This document shows, in pieces, positions 34,379-42,978 of a DNA stretch of 64,000 bases (positions are counted from its first letter, which is position 1; the number at the start of each line of letters is the position of its first letter). The DNA lies in contig NZ_JAKCFA010000002.1 of NCBI RefSeq assembly GCF_024198215.1, positions 434,001 to 498,000 on the forward strand, given 5' to 3'. The translations under genes and the position numbers were made by a program. This stretch comes from Myxococcus qinghaiensis (GTDB taxonomy: Bacteria; Myxococcota; Myxococcia; Myxococcales; Myxococcaceae). A model generated the notes under the pieces. The model searched no databases. It worked only from the letters and a program-made list of their open reading frames with translations, and was not told the DNA's origin.

Positions 34379-34957
34379 CTAGACCTCTTCAAACATCGCC
34401 CCCGTAGCCCCCATGCGTTCCAAGGCTTCCTTGATGTCCTCCCGGACGACCAGCACGATGGCCCAGCCCTGGGGGCGGAAGATCTTGGCGTCCCCTACCT
34501 GAGCCGAGTCGATTCGCATGCCCCGCACGTCTCGATACTTCCCCAGTTTCTCGGGCCGCCCATCTTCAGGGGTCCATTTCCTGATGTGCCTTGAGGCTCG
34601 CTCGTCAATGCACTGAATGAGCTGAGTCGCGACGAGAATGAAGAACGGCTCCGGCTGGCCTTCAATCTGCACGGGCAGGGTCTGCACCGCATCGGAAGCA
34701 AGTTCCGAGAGAACGGACGCCACTCGGGCATGGACCACCGGGGCAGCGAACGCCGCTCGTGAGAAGTCGAGTGCCCTGCCGGGAACCGTGACAGGGAGCG
34801 TCAAAGGCCCCGGGTCCGAGAGTCGCTCGCCCCGATAGAACATCCACGGGTCATCCACCTCCCGACCGTGAACATCCCTAGGGGTGCCGAGTAGCCACCG
34901 CCCCCCGATGCGCATGTCGTCCTTCAGGTCGAAGTACCGCATCGGCATGAAGCCCAT
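34379..34957 (-). CDS. Imm11-like (DUF1629-type) immunity protein, probable SitI
   Basis: A 192-residue cytoplasmic protein. Its sequence (RYFDLKDDMRIGGRWLLGTP, VPGRALDFSRAAFAAPVVHA, then LVATQLIQCIDERAS) resembles the imm11/DUF1629 proteins that myxobacteria encode directly after lipoprotein toxins. It should bind and neutralise the nuclease-like toxin encoded just upstream, protecting the producer and its kin. The AGGAGG ribosome-binding site overlaps the toxin stop codon and the genes are 12 bp apart, so toxin and antidote are translated together. The immunity role rests on family and position. Confidence 0.75.
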   Translation of the reverse strand: MGFMPMRYFDLKDDMRIGGRWLLGTPRDVHGREVDDPWMFYRGERLSDPGPLTLPVTVPGRALDFSRAAFAAPVVHARVASVLSELASDAVQTLPVQIEGQPEPFFILVATQLIQCIDERASRHIRKWTPEDGRPEKLGKYRDVRGMRIDSAQVGDAKIFRPQGWAIVLVVREDIKEALERMGATGAMFEEV

Positions 34958-34969
34958 TGTGGCGGCCTC

Positions 34970-36307
34970 CTAGGTGCCCGTCACCAGTCTATTGAGGTCA
35001 CTCCCAGGCGAACCGATTTCCCCGGCGAGGTCGCGCAGTTCCGCAGCGAGCGCCTCGCGACATCGCTGCATGGTGCGGCACCCCTCGGTTGCGTCAGCCA
35101 GGCGTTGAAAAATTGCTTCGTGGTACTCCTGAGGGTGGGGCCCTTTGTGCCCCTTCACACGGACGATGTTGGCGGGGTCATTCAGCGTCATTCCAGCCTT
35201 GTCGAAGATCGCCTGAAACTGAGGCGACCACGGGCCTGCCTTGTTCGTCGACTTCCACCACTTGTTCGTGGCGATGTGGTGGTCGTGGCCCTCCGCGTCC
35301 ACCGGAGCGGCAACGGTGCCAGCCATGGTCCAGGCCACCGCATCAGGAGCGAGTGCCACGGTGACTGCCCCGCCTGACACAGCCACCGCGCCCACTTCGC
35401 CCACGAAGGCAAGGCGGAGACCCGCGCGGTCCCCAGCCAGCACCGCCGCCTGGGCGGAGCCGGGCAGCGTGGGAACTTTGTTCGCGAAGCCCGCAGCCGT
35501 GTTCCCCACGGCCACCATCGCCAGCAGCGCGAAGGCTCGCGCCGCATTCCGGCCCATGACCTGTCCGTAGCGCTCCCCTGCCTCGCGCAGTTCGTCAAAC
35601 GTGGTCGCCCGGTCCGCCTCCTCCACCAGCAGCTTGAAGCCCGTGACCAGCGACCAGAAGGTGTCGACCCCCAGGTAGACAATCGCTGTCGCCGTCATCA
35701 CGGCTGCCAGGCCCTTGCTCACCGGCTCAGGCACAGACCAGAGCACCATGTAGAGGGTCATGGTCCACAGTGCCGCCGACAGCGCCGCATGCGGGTCGGC
35801 CATGTCCTTGAAGGCGTCCAACATCTCCTCCAGGACCACGCCTTGGGCCAGGGCCATGGTCAGCGCATAGCGCCCGTCCCCGCTCACGGTGGAGCTGTCC
35901 ACCAGCAGCCGCAGACAGTCGCCCTTGCGTCCCGTGCGCTCGCACCAACGCAGATATGCCCGCGACAGCTCCACCTCCGTGGGCGGCATGTCGGCGGCCA
36001 GCGACTCTCCCTCCAGCGGAGTCACCTGCCGGGTGCGCGGGTTGAAGAGGTACGAGCCGGCGCGAGCCTCCACGCCCAGGAGGTTCCGCGCAGCCCGCTC
36101 GGGATTCGCAGGGAGCCGCATCTGCCGCGCCAGCCGGGTTACGGCCTCCGTGAACTCGCGCCGCTCCACCTCCACCGGTCCGGCTTCGCCACTGTGAGGC
36201 GTGAAGACGACCGGAGGTCCCTTCCCCGTCTCCAGGCGCACCACGCGCCCCGAAGCACAGCCTGTCAGCCAGACCAACAGCAGCGCGGCCATACGTCGCA
36301 CGCTCAT
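34970..36307 (-). CDS. SitA5-like polymorphic lipoprotein toxin with AHH/HNH-type nuclease tip
   Basis: A 445-residue toxin predicted to pass between myxobacterial cells by outer-membrane exchange (TraA/TraB), the known route for SitA proteins. The signal peptide ends in a lipobox (WLTGC, C17). Residues ~50-330 are the conserved SitA-type region with hydrophobic stretches (ALWTMTLYMVLW near 179-190; AVGNTAAGF near 266-274). The C-terminal tip (~338-405) reads EGHDHHIATNKWWK with H341, H343, H344 and N348, then IVRVKGHKGPHPQEYH, the layout of AHH/HNH-superfamily nucleases. The ATG at 36307 follows GGAGGG by 5 bp; an ATG at 36346 is less likely. The immunity gene follows at once. Confidence 0.8.
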   Translation of the reverse strand: MSVRRMAALLLVWLTGCASGRVVRLETGKGPPVVFTPHSGEAGPVEVERREFTEAVTRLARQMRLPANPERAARNLLGVEARAGSYLFNPRTRQVTPLEGESLAADMPPTEVELSRAYLRWCERTGRKGDCLRLLVDSSTVSGDGRYALTMALAQGVVLEEMLDAFKDMADPHAALSAALWTMTLYMVLWSVPEPVSKGLAAVMTATAIVYLGVDTFWSLVTGFKLLVEEADRATTFDELREAGERYGQVMGRNAARAFALLAMVAVGNTAAGFANKVPTLPGSAQAAVLAGDRAGLRLAFVGEVGAVAVSGGAVTVALAPDAVAWTMAGTVAAPVDAEGHDHHIATNKWWKSTNKAGPWSPQFQAIFDKAGMTLNDPANIVRVKGHKGPHPQEYHEAIFQRLADATEGCRTMQRCREALAAELRDLAGEIGSPGSDLNRLVTGT

Positions 36308-36441
36308 CGAGCCCTCCAACAGGAAGGGGCTCCAGCTCCGGGACAAGGCCAGACCATGGCCGCGTTCTGGAGCTGGATGTCCGGAAACTCAAGCTTTATC
36401 CGACGCCGCCTTCCTGCGACGCTCCCACCAGGAGGAAGTCC

Positions 36442-38205
36442 ATGCACACCGCCCGAGTCATCTCCCTGCTGTCCGCGCTCTTGCTGACCATCGTCGGATG
36501 CGGGGGCGAGCCATCACCGGAGTTGGAACCCCCGCTCGAAGAACGCTCGACGACTCAGCCCCTGGCCGGAGTCTGCGACGGCGTCACCTGCAGCGGTCAT
36601 GGCGTCTGCCGCGACGAGGCAGGCACCGCGCGCTGCATCTGTGACGAAGGCTTCACCGACGCCGCCTGCGCCACGCGCGGTGGCGACTACGGTCGGCGCA
36701 CCCTGCTCGTCCCGGGACTTGCCGACCCCGACGTCTACAAGGAACACGATGACCTGTTCTTCCTGGCCGGCACCGGCAACGGGTGGCAACTGCCCATCTA
36801 CGAGACGCGAGACCTCACGAGCTACCAGCTCAAGCGCTCCTACGACCCGTCCGTAGCCGACCCCGTGTATGACTACTGCTTCCTCTGGGCGCCGGACCTC
36901 GGCAAGTACAACGGGGCGTACCAGCTATACTTCTCCGCGCACCGGGTTCCCAACGGCGCCGCGTGCCCTCCGTCCGGCCAGGAGGTGACGACCTTCGTGG
37001 CCACCGCTCCCGACCTGAACCTCCAGTTCGGAGTGCCCCAGCCCATCCACGCCAACACCACGTGGCCCCGCACCTCCACCGGCACCGCGTGCCTGCCGCA
37101 GGGATGCAACCGGAACATCCGCATCGACTCGGCCACGTTCAATGACACGTCGGGCCGCTGGCTCTTCTATGTCTGGTTCGACCGGGGCAACAACATCTCC
37201 TCCTTCAACACCGCTGCCCCTGGCACCGTCTACAACCACGCGGGCCCGGCGGTGTTCTCGACGCCCGCCTACGAGGAAGGCATCAACGAGGCCCCCGAGG
37301 TCTTCAAGCGCAATGGCCTGTACTACCTGCTCCTGAGCGGCGGTTGGTACAACAGCCAGTACGCCATGTATTACATCATGGGGGACTCCATTCCCCAGCT
37401 CACGCGGGCACGCGCGATGCGGCGGCTCTCGCAACCCCTGCGCAACACCGCCGGCAGGCTGGTGCAGAGCCACGGCCACAACGTCATCGTCGAGCGCAGG
37501 GGTGAGTACTTCAACGTCTTCCACGTCGGCGCCTTCGACGCCGGGGGAAACCTCACCGGGCGCAGCACCTACAAGCAGCGCGTCGCCTTCAAGCCGGACG
37601 GCTCGCTGCACTCGCTCAACCAGGTGAACGTCCGGTGGAACAAGCTGACCGGTTACAGCTACTCGCTCGACGTGGTGCTGCGCGACGGCACGGTGGTGGG
37701 CCCGTGCCTGTCCGTGGCGGTGCTGGGACAGGCCAACAAGACTGTCTTCGACGGCGTGTGCCGCAGCGCCGGGGACCGCGTGGTGACCAAGGGCGACATC
37801 GCCGCCTTCCGCATCTTCTACTCGAACAACAACGTCTGGGGCCCCTTCGTCGAGCGGGCCTATGACGGCATCTCCGACGACGTCGCCCTGGACCTGCCGG
37901 GTGGATTCACGCCCTTCGTGGACCTGAGCTGGAGCGAGGAGGAGACCACCGCCCAGTACTCCATCGACGTACAGCGGCGAGACACCGGCGCGTGGATTGG
38001 CCCCTGCATCGGCGTCGGCGCCGTCAACAAGAGCCTCTCCTGGACCTATCAGGGCCGCTGCGACACGCCCGGCATCAACGTGCCTGCCTCCAACATCCAG
38101 GCCTTCCGCATCTGCTCGGCGGTGAATGGAGACTGGGCCCGGGCCCGCTGCGGCGCCACGCCCTATGACGGGCGCGCCATGCAGTCGCACATCGTCATCC
38201 CCTGA
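36442..38205 (+). CDS. Lipoprotein with EGF-like domain and GH43-type five-bladed propeller, 587 aa
   Basis: A surface glycosidase-like lipoprotein. The lipobox is TIVGC (C20). Residues ~43-80 form an EGF-like module with six cysteines (CDGVTCSGHGVCRDEAG...CICDEGFTDAAC). Residues ~85-400 resemble glycoside hydrolase family 43: LADPDVYKEHDDLFFLAG with the catalytic-base Asp region, FLWAPDLGKYNGAYQLYFSA and INEAPEVFKRNGLYYLLLSG with the acid Glu. A C-terminal beta region (~400-587) has two similar halves, each with VGPC/IGPC and a later CR.A/CDTP segment. It probably cleaves arabinose- or xylose-containing glycans; the exact specificity is unknown. Confidence 0.8.
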   Translation: MHTARVISLLSALLLTIVGCGGEPSPELEPPLEERSTTQPLAGVCDGVTCSGHGVCRDEAGTARCICDEGFTDAACATRGGDYGRRTLLVPGLADPDVYKEHDDLFFLAGTGNGWQLPIYETRDLTSYQLKRSYDPSVADPVYDYCFLWAPDLGKYNGAYQLYFSAHRVPNGAACPPSGQEVTTFVATAPDLNLQFGVPQPIHANTTWPRTSTGTACLPQGCNRNIRIDSATFNDTSGRWLFYVWFDRGNNISSFNTAAPGTVYNHAGPAVFSTPAYEEGINEAPEVFKRNGLYYLLLSGGWYNSQYAMYYIMGDSIPQLTRARAMRRLSQPLRNTAGRLVQSHGHNVIVERRGEYFNVFHVGAFDAGGNLTGRSTYKQRVAFKPDGSLHSLNQVNVRWNKLTGYSYSLDVVLRDGTVVGPCLSVAVLGQANKTVFDGVCRSAGDRVVTKGDIAAFRIFYSNNNVWGPFVERAYDGISDDVALDLPGGFTPFVDLSWSEEETTAQYSIDVQRRDTGAWIGPCIGVGAVNKSLSWTYQGRCDTPGINVPASNIQAFRICSAVNGDWARARCGATPYDGRAMQSHIVIP

Positions 38206-38219
38206 AGTGCTTGCAGCCC

Positions 38220-38256
38220 CCTCCGGGTGCGCATCCGCGACGATGCCACCCGGAGG
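38220..38256. terminator. Bidirectional terminator hairpin
   Basis: CCTCCGGGTG / CACCCGGAGG (10 bp), a one-base bulge, then GCATC / GATGC with a 6-nt loop, 14 bp after the GH43-lipoprotein stop and facing a convergent gene. Confidence 0.8.
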
Positions 38257-38347
38257 CCCTCACCTCATGCCCCTGGCCGTCATGACGCCTGTGCTCGCGA
38301 GTGCACGGCAACACACCGGTTCAGACCGGCGGAGGCGCGGCAACACC

Positions 38348-39232
38348 TCACTCGTAGCGCGTCCACGTGGTGCCGTCGAACGAGGCCACGTCGTCGCGGC
38401 CAATGGACCACAAGACCTCCTCCGCGGTCGTCAGCCCGTAACACGTGGGCGTTCCCGCCTCGCCGAAGTCGACCTTGACGAGCCTGTCGCCTTCCAGCGT
38501 GTACAGCGCGGACAGGGTGGCGACGTAGAGCTTGCCGCGGAACCAGCACAGGTCCCACAAGTCGCTCGTCACTTCCTCCGCCCAGGCAACCACGGCGAAG
38601 GAGGTCCCTCGCCCCTTGAGCAACACGCCCTGCTGCCCCGCCACGTAGACGGTGCCATCCGGCGCGCAGCAGACGGCACTGAGGATGACGCGCGTGGGGC
38701 TCTCGCAGGGCGACCAGCTCTTCCCGTCGTAGCGCCAGACCTCTCCGCCCCAGCCCGCGGCGTAGAGGTCGGTCTCCGAGGAGCCGTCGATGGCCTCGAA
38801 GCCCGCCCCCTCCGTGGCCGCCGCGAGAGGCGCATTCATCGCCACCCATTTCCCATCACCGACGCGCTTGTAGACCTGCCGCTTCATCCCGCAGGCATAA
38901 ACCCACCCCGCGATTTCGCGCGCGTTGCGAATCATCACCGGCGCGGGCTTCAGCGCCTCCTTCTTGCTCTTGCCACTGGCGTAGGTGACGACCTCCCCGT
39001 CTTCACCAATCACAACCATCTTCTCCGAGGGTCGCCGAGCCACCGCGATGGCCGTCGAGTTCCAGGTGGTGTCCACGCAGTCGGCCCAATCCCCTCCGTC
39101 CATGGCCACCACGCTGGTATGCGCTATCTCGTCCTTGAGCAGCGTCTTGCCCTTGCTGATGATGTAGAGGAGGTCATGAAACCGCGCTGCGCCTCGGACG
39201 AGCTCTCGTGCCGCGATGATCGGATTTTTCAT
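38348..39232 (-). CDS. Predicted beta-propeller protein (BNR/YVTN-like), 294 aa
   Basis: A cytoplasmic-looking protein without signal peptide. Repeated strands of the form DLYAAGWGGEVWRYDGKSW, GTVYVAGQQGVLLKGRG and EVLWSIGRDDVASFDGTTW indicate four to six propeller blades. This WD40/YVTN/BNR-like type is frequent in myxobacteria and often of unknown role. The start (ATG at 39232) is the first in frame. The gene is divergent from the endonuclease gene with a 171-bp gap that is comparatively AT-rich around 39340-39360. Confidence 0.65.
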   Translation of the reverse strand: MKNPIIAARELVRGAARFHDLLYIISKGKTLLKDEIAHTSVVAMDGGDWADCVDTTWNSTAIAVARRPSEKMVVIGEDGEVVTYASGKSKKEALKPAPVMIRNAREIAGWVYACGMKRQVYKRVGDGKWVAMNAPLAAATEGAGFEAIDGSSETDLYAAGWGGEVWRYDGKSWSPCESPTRVILSAVCCAPDGTVYVAGQQGVLLKGRGTSFAVVAWAEEVTSDLWDLCWFRGKLYVATLSALYTLEGDRLVKVDFGEAGTPTCYGLTTAEEVLWSIGRDDVASFDGTTWTRYE

Positions 39233-39403
39233 GGGGTGCGCGGCGGCTGACTACCCCATCTCTCCGAACGAGCCCAGGCGCGACGACGGCCCCCCATCGC
39301 CGCGTCGTCTCAGTTCGCGAGAAATTCACGCATTCCGACTCTCTCTTTCTTGGTAAACAAGCCGACGCAGCTCGAAAACCCGGCTCTGGAAGGACCCAAG
39401 AGA

Positions 39404-40183
39404 ATGCGTGCCCTGAACAAGCTTTCCGTTGCGGCGGTGTGTGTCTTGTGGCTCGGCGGCTGTGGCGCCACGGAGATGGACCTGGGCGGAGACGGCGTCG
39501 CCCGTCAGCTCGAGCAGGACTTCGGTGGCCCGAGCGGGCTGATGGACTTCTTCGACAGCCACCCGGAGGCGGAGATACGCGAGGCACTGGGGCAGTACGG
39601 CGTCGGCTACGTCATCCACGGGGAAGTCTCCGAGGCCGCCATCCGCGACTGCCCGAAGAACTTCCCGTCGAGCGACCGGAACGTCTGGCACAACTTCGAT
39701 GGCGAGTACTACTTCATCGACACCGCGGGCCGGCCAAGCCGGGCCTACAAGAACCTGCCGCCCATCGCCGCGGCGCCGCGCGCCGACACCTGCCAGACGA
39801 GCGTCGGTCAGTGGGGCGACGCGGAGAACCCCAGCAACGACTATGACGGCGGGCACCTCATCGGCTCGCAGCTCGGCGGCTGGGGCGGGCGGGCGAACCT
39901 GGTGCCCCAGGATGCCAACTTCAACCGGGGCAACTGGGTGCAGCTCGAGAACAAGATGGCCAGGTGCGGGAGCCTGCCGAGCGGCCGGCTTCGCTACACC
40001 ATCGGCGCGAACTACCCGAACTCCACGACGCTCATCCCCAACAACCTGACGATGGAGCTCCGCAACCAGTCCTCGGGCGCCAGCGTGTCGCTGTCCTTCT
40101 CGAACACGGACGGGGGCGGCTCGAACGGCGCCGCCTCGCGGACCCGGGGCGTGGACTTCCTGACGAGCCAGGGCTGCAACTGA
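39404..40183 (+). CDS. Secreted DNA/RNA non-specific endonuclease lipoprotein
   Basis: A 259-residue nuclease. The ATG at 39404 starts a lipoprotein signal (VLWLGGC, C20); an earlier ATG at 39350 would bury it. Residues ~90-235 match the Endonuclease_NS_2 type: NFDGEYYFIDTAGRPSRAYK, then DGGHLIGSQLGGWGGRANLV and PQDANFNRGNWVQLENKMAR, where the His in DGGH and the Asn in FNRGNW are the expected catalytic base and metal ligand. This domain also occurs as the tip of polymorphic toxins, but here it stands on a short lipoprotein with no obvious immunity gene beside it. Nutrient scavenging or prey DNA degradation are the simplest roles. Confidence 0.82.
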   Translation: MRALNKLSVAAVCVLWLGGCGATEMDLGGDGVARQLEQDFGGPSGLMDFFDSHPEAEIREALGQYGVGYVIHGEVSEAAIRDCPKNFPSSDRNVWHNFDGEYYFIDTAGRPSRAYKNLPPIAAAPRADTCQTSVGQWGDAENPSNDYDGGHLIGSQLGGWGGRANLVPQDANFNRGNWVQLENKMARCGSLPSGRLRYTIGANYPNSTTLIPNNLTMELRNQSSGASVSLSFSNTDGGGSNGAASRTRGVDFLTSQGCN

Positions 40184-40192
40184 GGTGTCAGG

Positions 40193-40228
40193 CCGCGCCG
40201 GGTGAAGACCGCCCCTCCCCCGGCGCGG
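40193..40228 (+). terminator. Terminator hairpin after the endonuclease gene
   Basis: CCGCGCCGGG / CCCGGCGCGG, a perfect 10-bp stem with a 16-nt loop, 10 bp after the stop. Confidence 0.65.
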
Positions 40229-40446
40229 TGTCAGCATGGCCCTCACGCCCGACCAAGAACCCGTGCCCAGCTGCCCAGGGTGGATGTCCTCACCGTCCGC
40301 CAATCCCATGCAAGAGCACGCGGACGCACCCGCCCCGGGTGCGAGGCGCCCTGGCATTTCGCCACCCATGGGTCAGGCTTTACATGGATTTACTACACAA
40401 TCCCAAAATGCTTCTCTACCTGCCTTCTCTTTGAGCAGGTGGCCAT

Positions 40447-42081
40447 GTGCTGCAAATGAAATGTAACGCATTGAAGCGACTGGTATTGGCGCTGTCAGTC
40501 CTCGCGGGAAGTCATGCGCTCGCGCAGGACGAGACACCGAGCGAGTCCCCGACCGAGCCCCAGGCGGAAACGGGCCGGGCGGTGCGCATCTCCGGTTCCA
40601 GCTGGGAAGCGGTGGACGGAGCGGCGGCGGCCGGGTTCCTGGTTCAGTATCAGTATTCACAAGGGGTCTCGGTCATCCCCGCGTCCAACGAGCTGTGGCA
40701 GGAGCTGCTGACTCCCGAGGAGCTGGCGGACGTGGACCTGCTGCTCGTCGACGCGGGAGACGAGTCCCTCGCCGCGCTGCAGGCGGGCATGAGCCTGCCG
40801 GACGTCCTCTCGCAGGTGGTGGGCGCGGAGCTCGGCGTTCTGGTGCCGGTGAGCGCGGACGAGCTGGAAGAGGAAGCCAAGGCACAGGTCGCGCGGCTCG
40901 TCCTCGTGCTGCCGGCCGGGACGCTGGCAGAGCTCTTCCCTCAGGGAAACGAGGTGGAGGTGGACGCCGTGGTCACCCTGTCCCCCGAGCGTCTGCTGGG
41001 CGTCCGCGCGGAGACGCCCTGTGACGACAAGTGCGACGAGCCCGCGGCTTCCACGGAGGTGAGCGCCGTCTCCATTGACAACATCGCGGACGTTCCGCTG
41101 CCCCTTCAGGTGCTGGCGAACCTGCCGCCGGAGACGGAGTCCCAGCCCGTGATCAACCGCGGCATGCCCCACCTGGCCGTCCTCGCGGAGAACGACGACA
41201 ACACCGTGTTCCGCGCCGAGGGGGGCGCTGGTGCGAACCTCTACCAGTGGTTCCTCATCAACTCGGAGGGCCAGAGCTGGTCGCTGGGTGAGACGACGAC
41301 GAGCGCCGTCGAGTTCACGCTGGTGTCCCAGAACGCGCTCGAAAGCGGCGTCACGCTGGTCGGACGCAGCTTCACCTGGAACCCCCTCTCCCAGACGTGG
41401 GCGGCCAGGCTCTATGGTCCGATTCCCGGCCAACACTGGCCGCCGCCCCCTCCCCCTCCTCCGCCGCCCCAGCCGTTCGTGGGCGTCATCCCCGAGGGCC
41501 AGGGTTGCCCGAACTGGAACGACCTGGTCGTCATCCACATGGATGACGAGGACAAGCGCAACGCCAACGGCCGTGGCGGCTGGATTGGCGGAATCACCAG
41601 CAACAACAACACGACCTGGCGCTTCTGCCGCGTGGATGGACGGAAGTTCAAGTCCCTGTCGCAGGCCAGCATCCAGCAGAACCACTACGCCGTGTTGCTG
41701 CTGGGCTCGGGCGGCTGCCCGAACGGCTCCCGGATGATTTCGCGCTCCTTCGACAACGAGGACACCCGGAACGCGAACTCGTCTCAGGGGCCGGTGTATC
41801 CGAACGGCTCGGACCGCAACACCACGCTCAAGTTCTGCGTGTTCCGGGGCAACACCGAGCCCGGCGGCACCATGGCGGCGATGCCCGACCTGGGCTTCCG
41901 CTACGGCGTGTTCGCCGCGAACGACTTCAGCAAGCGCATCTCGACGGGCTTCGTCCACACCGACGACGAGGACACCCGGAACCAGAACAGCATCTTCGAC
42001 CCGTTCGGCCTCTTCGGCGACGCGTCCCGCTTCCTCTCCGTGGGCGGGAACACGACGGTGAACCTGGCGCGCGTCAAGTAG
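40447..42081 (+). CDS. Exported protein with a polyproline linker and three exact-period 70-residue repeats, 544 aa
   Basis: Not recognised. The signal peptide ends at SHALA-QDE (residue ~26). Residues 27-330 are mixed, acidic and Ala/Leu-rich, with a short DDKCDEP cysteine pair. Ten consecutive prolines (~332-341) join a C-terminal region of three repeats: MDDEDKRNAN at 365, FDNEDTRNAN at 435 and TDDEDTRNQN at 505, exactly 70 residues apart. Each unit also carries NTT about 30 residues later; the first two begin GCPN and contain FC, the last lacks these cysteines. The acidic DDEDxRNxN loops could bind calcium. The GTG at 40447 is listed because AGG lies ~9 bp upstream; the ATG at 40456 is equally possible. 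Confidence 0.7.
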   Translation: MLQMKCNALKRLVLALSVLAGSHALAQDETPSESPTEPQAETGRAVRISGSSWEAVDGAAAAGFLVQYQYSQGVSVIPASNELWQELLTPEELADVDLLLVDAGDESLAALQAGMSLPDVLSQVVGAELGVLVPVSADELEEEAKAQVARLVLVLPAGTLAELFPQGNEVEVDAVVTLSPERLLGVRAETPCDDKCDEPAASTEVSAVSIDNIADVPLPLQVLANLPPETESQPVINRGMPHLAVLAENDDNTVFRAEGGAGANLYQWFLINSEGQSWSLGETTTSAVEFTLVSQNALESGVTLVGRSFTWNPLSQTWAARLYGPIPGQHWPPPPPPPPPPQPFVGVIPEGQGCPNWNDLVVIHMDDEDKRNANGRGGWIGGITSNNNTTWRFCRVDGRKFKSLSQASIQQNHYAVLLLGSGGCPNGSRMISRSFDNEDTRNANSSQGPVYPNGSDRNTTLKFCVFRGNTEPGGTMAAMPDLGFRYGVFAANDFSKRISTGFVHTDDEDTRNQNSIFDPFGLFGDASRFLSVGGNTTVNLARVK

Positions 42082-42090
42082 GCGGACTTC

Positions 42091-42123
42091 GGGGCCGGGT
42101 GCGCGAGCGCCGCGCCCGGCCCC
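42091..42123 (+). terminator. Terminator hairpin after the 70-residue-repeat protein gene
   Basis: GGGGCCGGG / CCCGGCCCC stem with a GC-rich loop, 10 bp after the stop. Confidence 0.65.
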
Positions 42124-42469
42124 TCAGCCCCTGTTGCTCAGCAACAGCAGCGCGAGGCCCGTGAGGGCGAGGGAATACAGCGCGCTGTCGAAGAGGTGTC
42201 GGAAGAGGCTCATCCAGCAGGACTTTCGCGAGAGGGAGCCCTACCCAGTGCAAGGGGGGCACCACGCGGCCGTCCGTCAGGTGTCGTCGGGGCAGGCCCC
42301 ACGGCCGCGTACGAGAGGGACGCGGCACGTGAGCCGGGGCGTTCCAGCAGGACGCACAACCCCCGAGGTGGTGCCTCCAGCACCATGGGCCCCGCGAAGG
42401 AAACGAACTCCCTCCAGCGACTCCGCGAGAAAACGCGCCCGGTTCACGTCCAGTGACAAGAACCCGGGA
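42124..42469. other. Gap between convergent genes, no convincing gene
   Basis: Contains the 18-mer GGCGTTCCAGCAGGACGC at 42339-42356, also found inside the terminator at 31413-31430. A 29-codon minus-strand frame (42124-42213) would encode one membrane helix but has no ribosome-binding site. The rest shows nothing recognisable. Confidence 0.4.
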
Positions 42470-42913
42470 TCAGCCGACCTGGAGGCGCGGCTGCTCGACG
42501 GCGAGCTCCGTGTGGGACTCGGTGCTGGCCCGCGCCCTGCTCGCGCTGGGTCGCCGGGCCACGACAGGGGCACTCCCGCCGAGCCAGTCCCACTTCCCCC
42601 CATCCCAGAGCTGCTCGCGCCAGCCGAGCTGCGTCGCCGCCTCGCGCGCCTTGTCGCCGTGCGCGATGAGCGCCCAGCCCGCGCGGGACTGCTTGCACTC
42701 CCCACTCTTGAACTTGAGGAGGCGGCGCGGCCCCTCGGCCTCATCGCGGTCCGCGTCCCAGAGCGCCTGCTGCTTGCCGCCGGGCCCCTCGTAGTCCACC
42801 CCGTTCCACTCACACCAGGCGATGACGTCCTTGAGCCGAACCAACTTCGCGCTCCGCGACAGCGAGAGTTCCGTCACGGCCGCCACGAGGAGGCCCGGAG
42901 AGATGACACGCAT
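42470..42913 (-). CDS. Small protein of unknown function, possibly exported
   Basis: A 147-residue frame from the ATG at 42913 (MRVISPGLLVAAVTELSLS) with a weak signal-like start. The middle is Trp- and charge-rich (VIAWCEWNGVDYEGPGGKQQ, then LKFKSGECKQSRAGWALIAH) and looks like genuine protein. The last ~30 residues are Ser/Arg/Ala-rich. The ribosome-binding site is poor and a longer frame opens upstream at 43021. Other strands here have Arg/Ser-rich shadow frames only. No family recognised. Confidence 0.5.
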   Translation of the reverse strand: MRVISPGLLVAAVTELSLSRSAKLVRLKDVIAWCEWNGVDYEGPGGKQQALWDADRDEAEGPRRLLKFKSGECKQSRAGWALIAHGDKAREAATQLGWREQLWDGGKWDWLGGSAPVVARRPSASRARASTESHTELAVEQPRLQVG

Positions 42914-42978
42914 GCAAGAAGCCCCGTTGCAGGTCAGCGAGTACGGCCAACCTACTGCGGCGGTGTAGGCGAAAGATC

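Noticed and set aside
42124-42213. 29-codon minus-strand frame encoding a single membrane helix
   Set aside because: No ribosome-binding site and the frame overlaps the terminator of the upstream gene; too little evidence.
42277-42813. 178-codon minus-strand frame overlapping the 147-aa protein gene
   Set aside because: Arg/Ser-rich shadow in another frame; the chosen frame has balanced composition.
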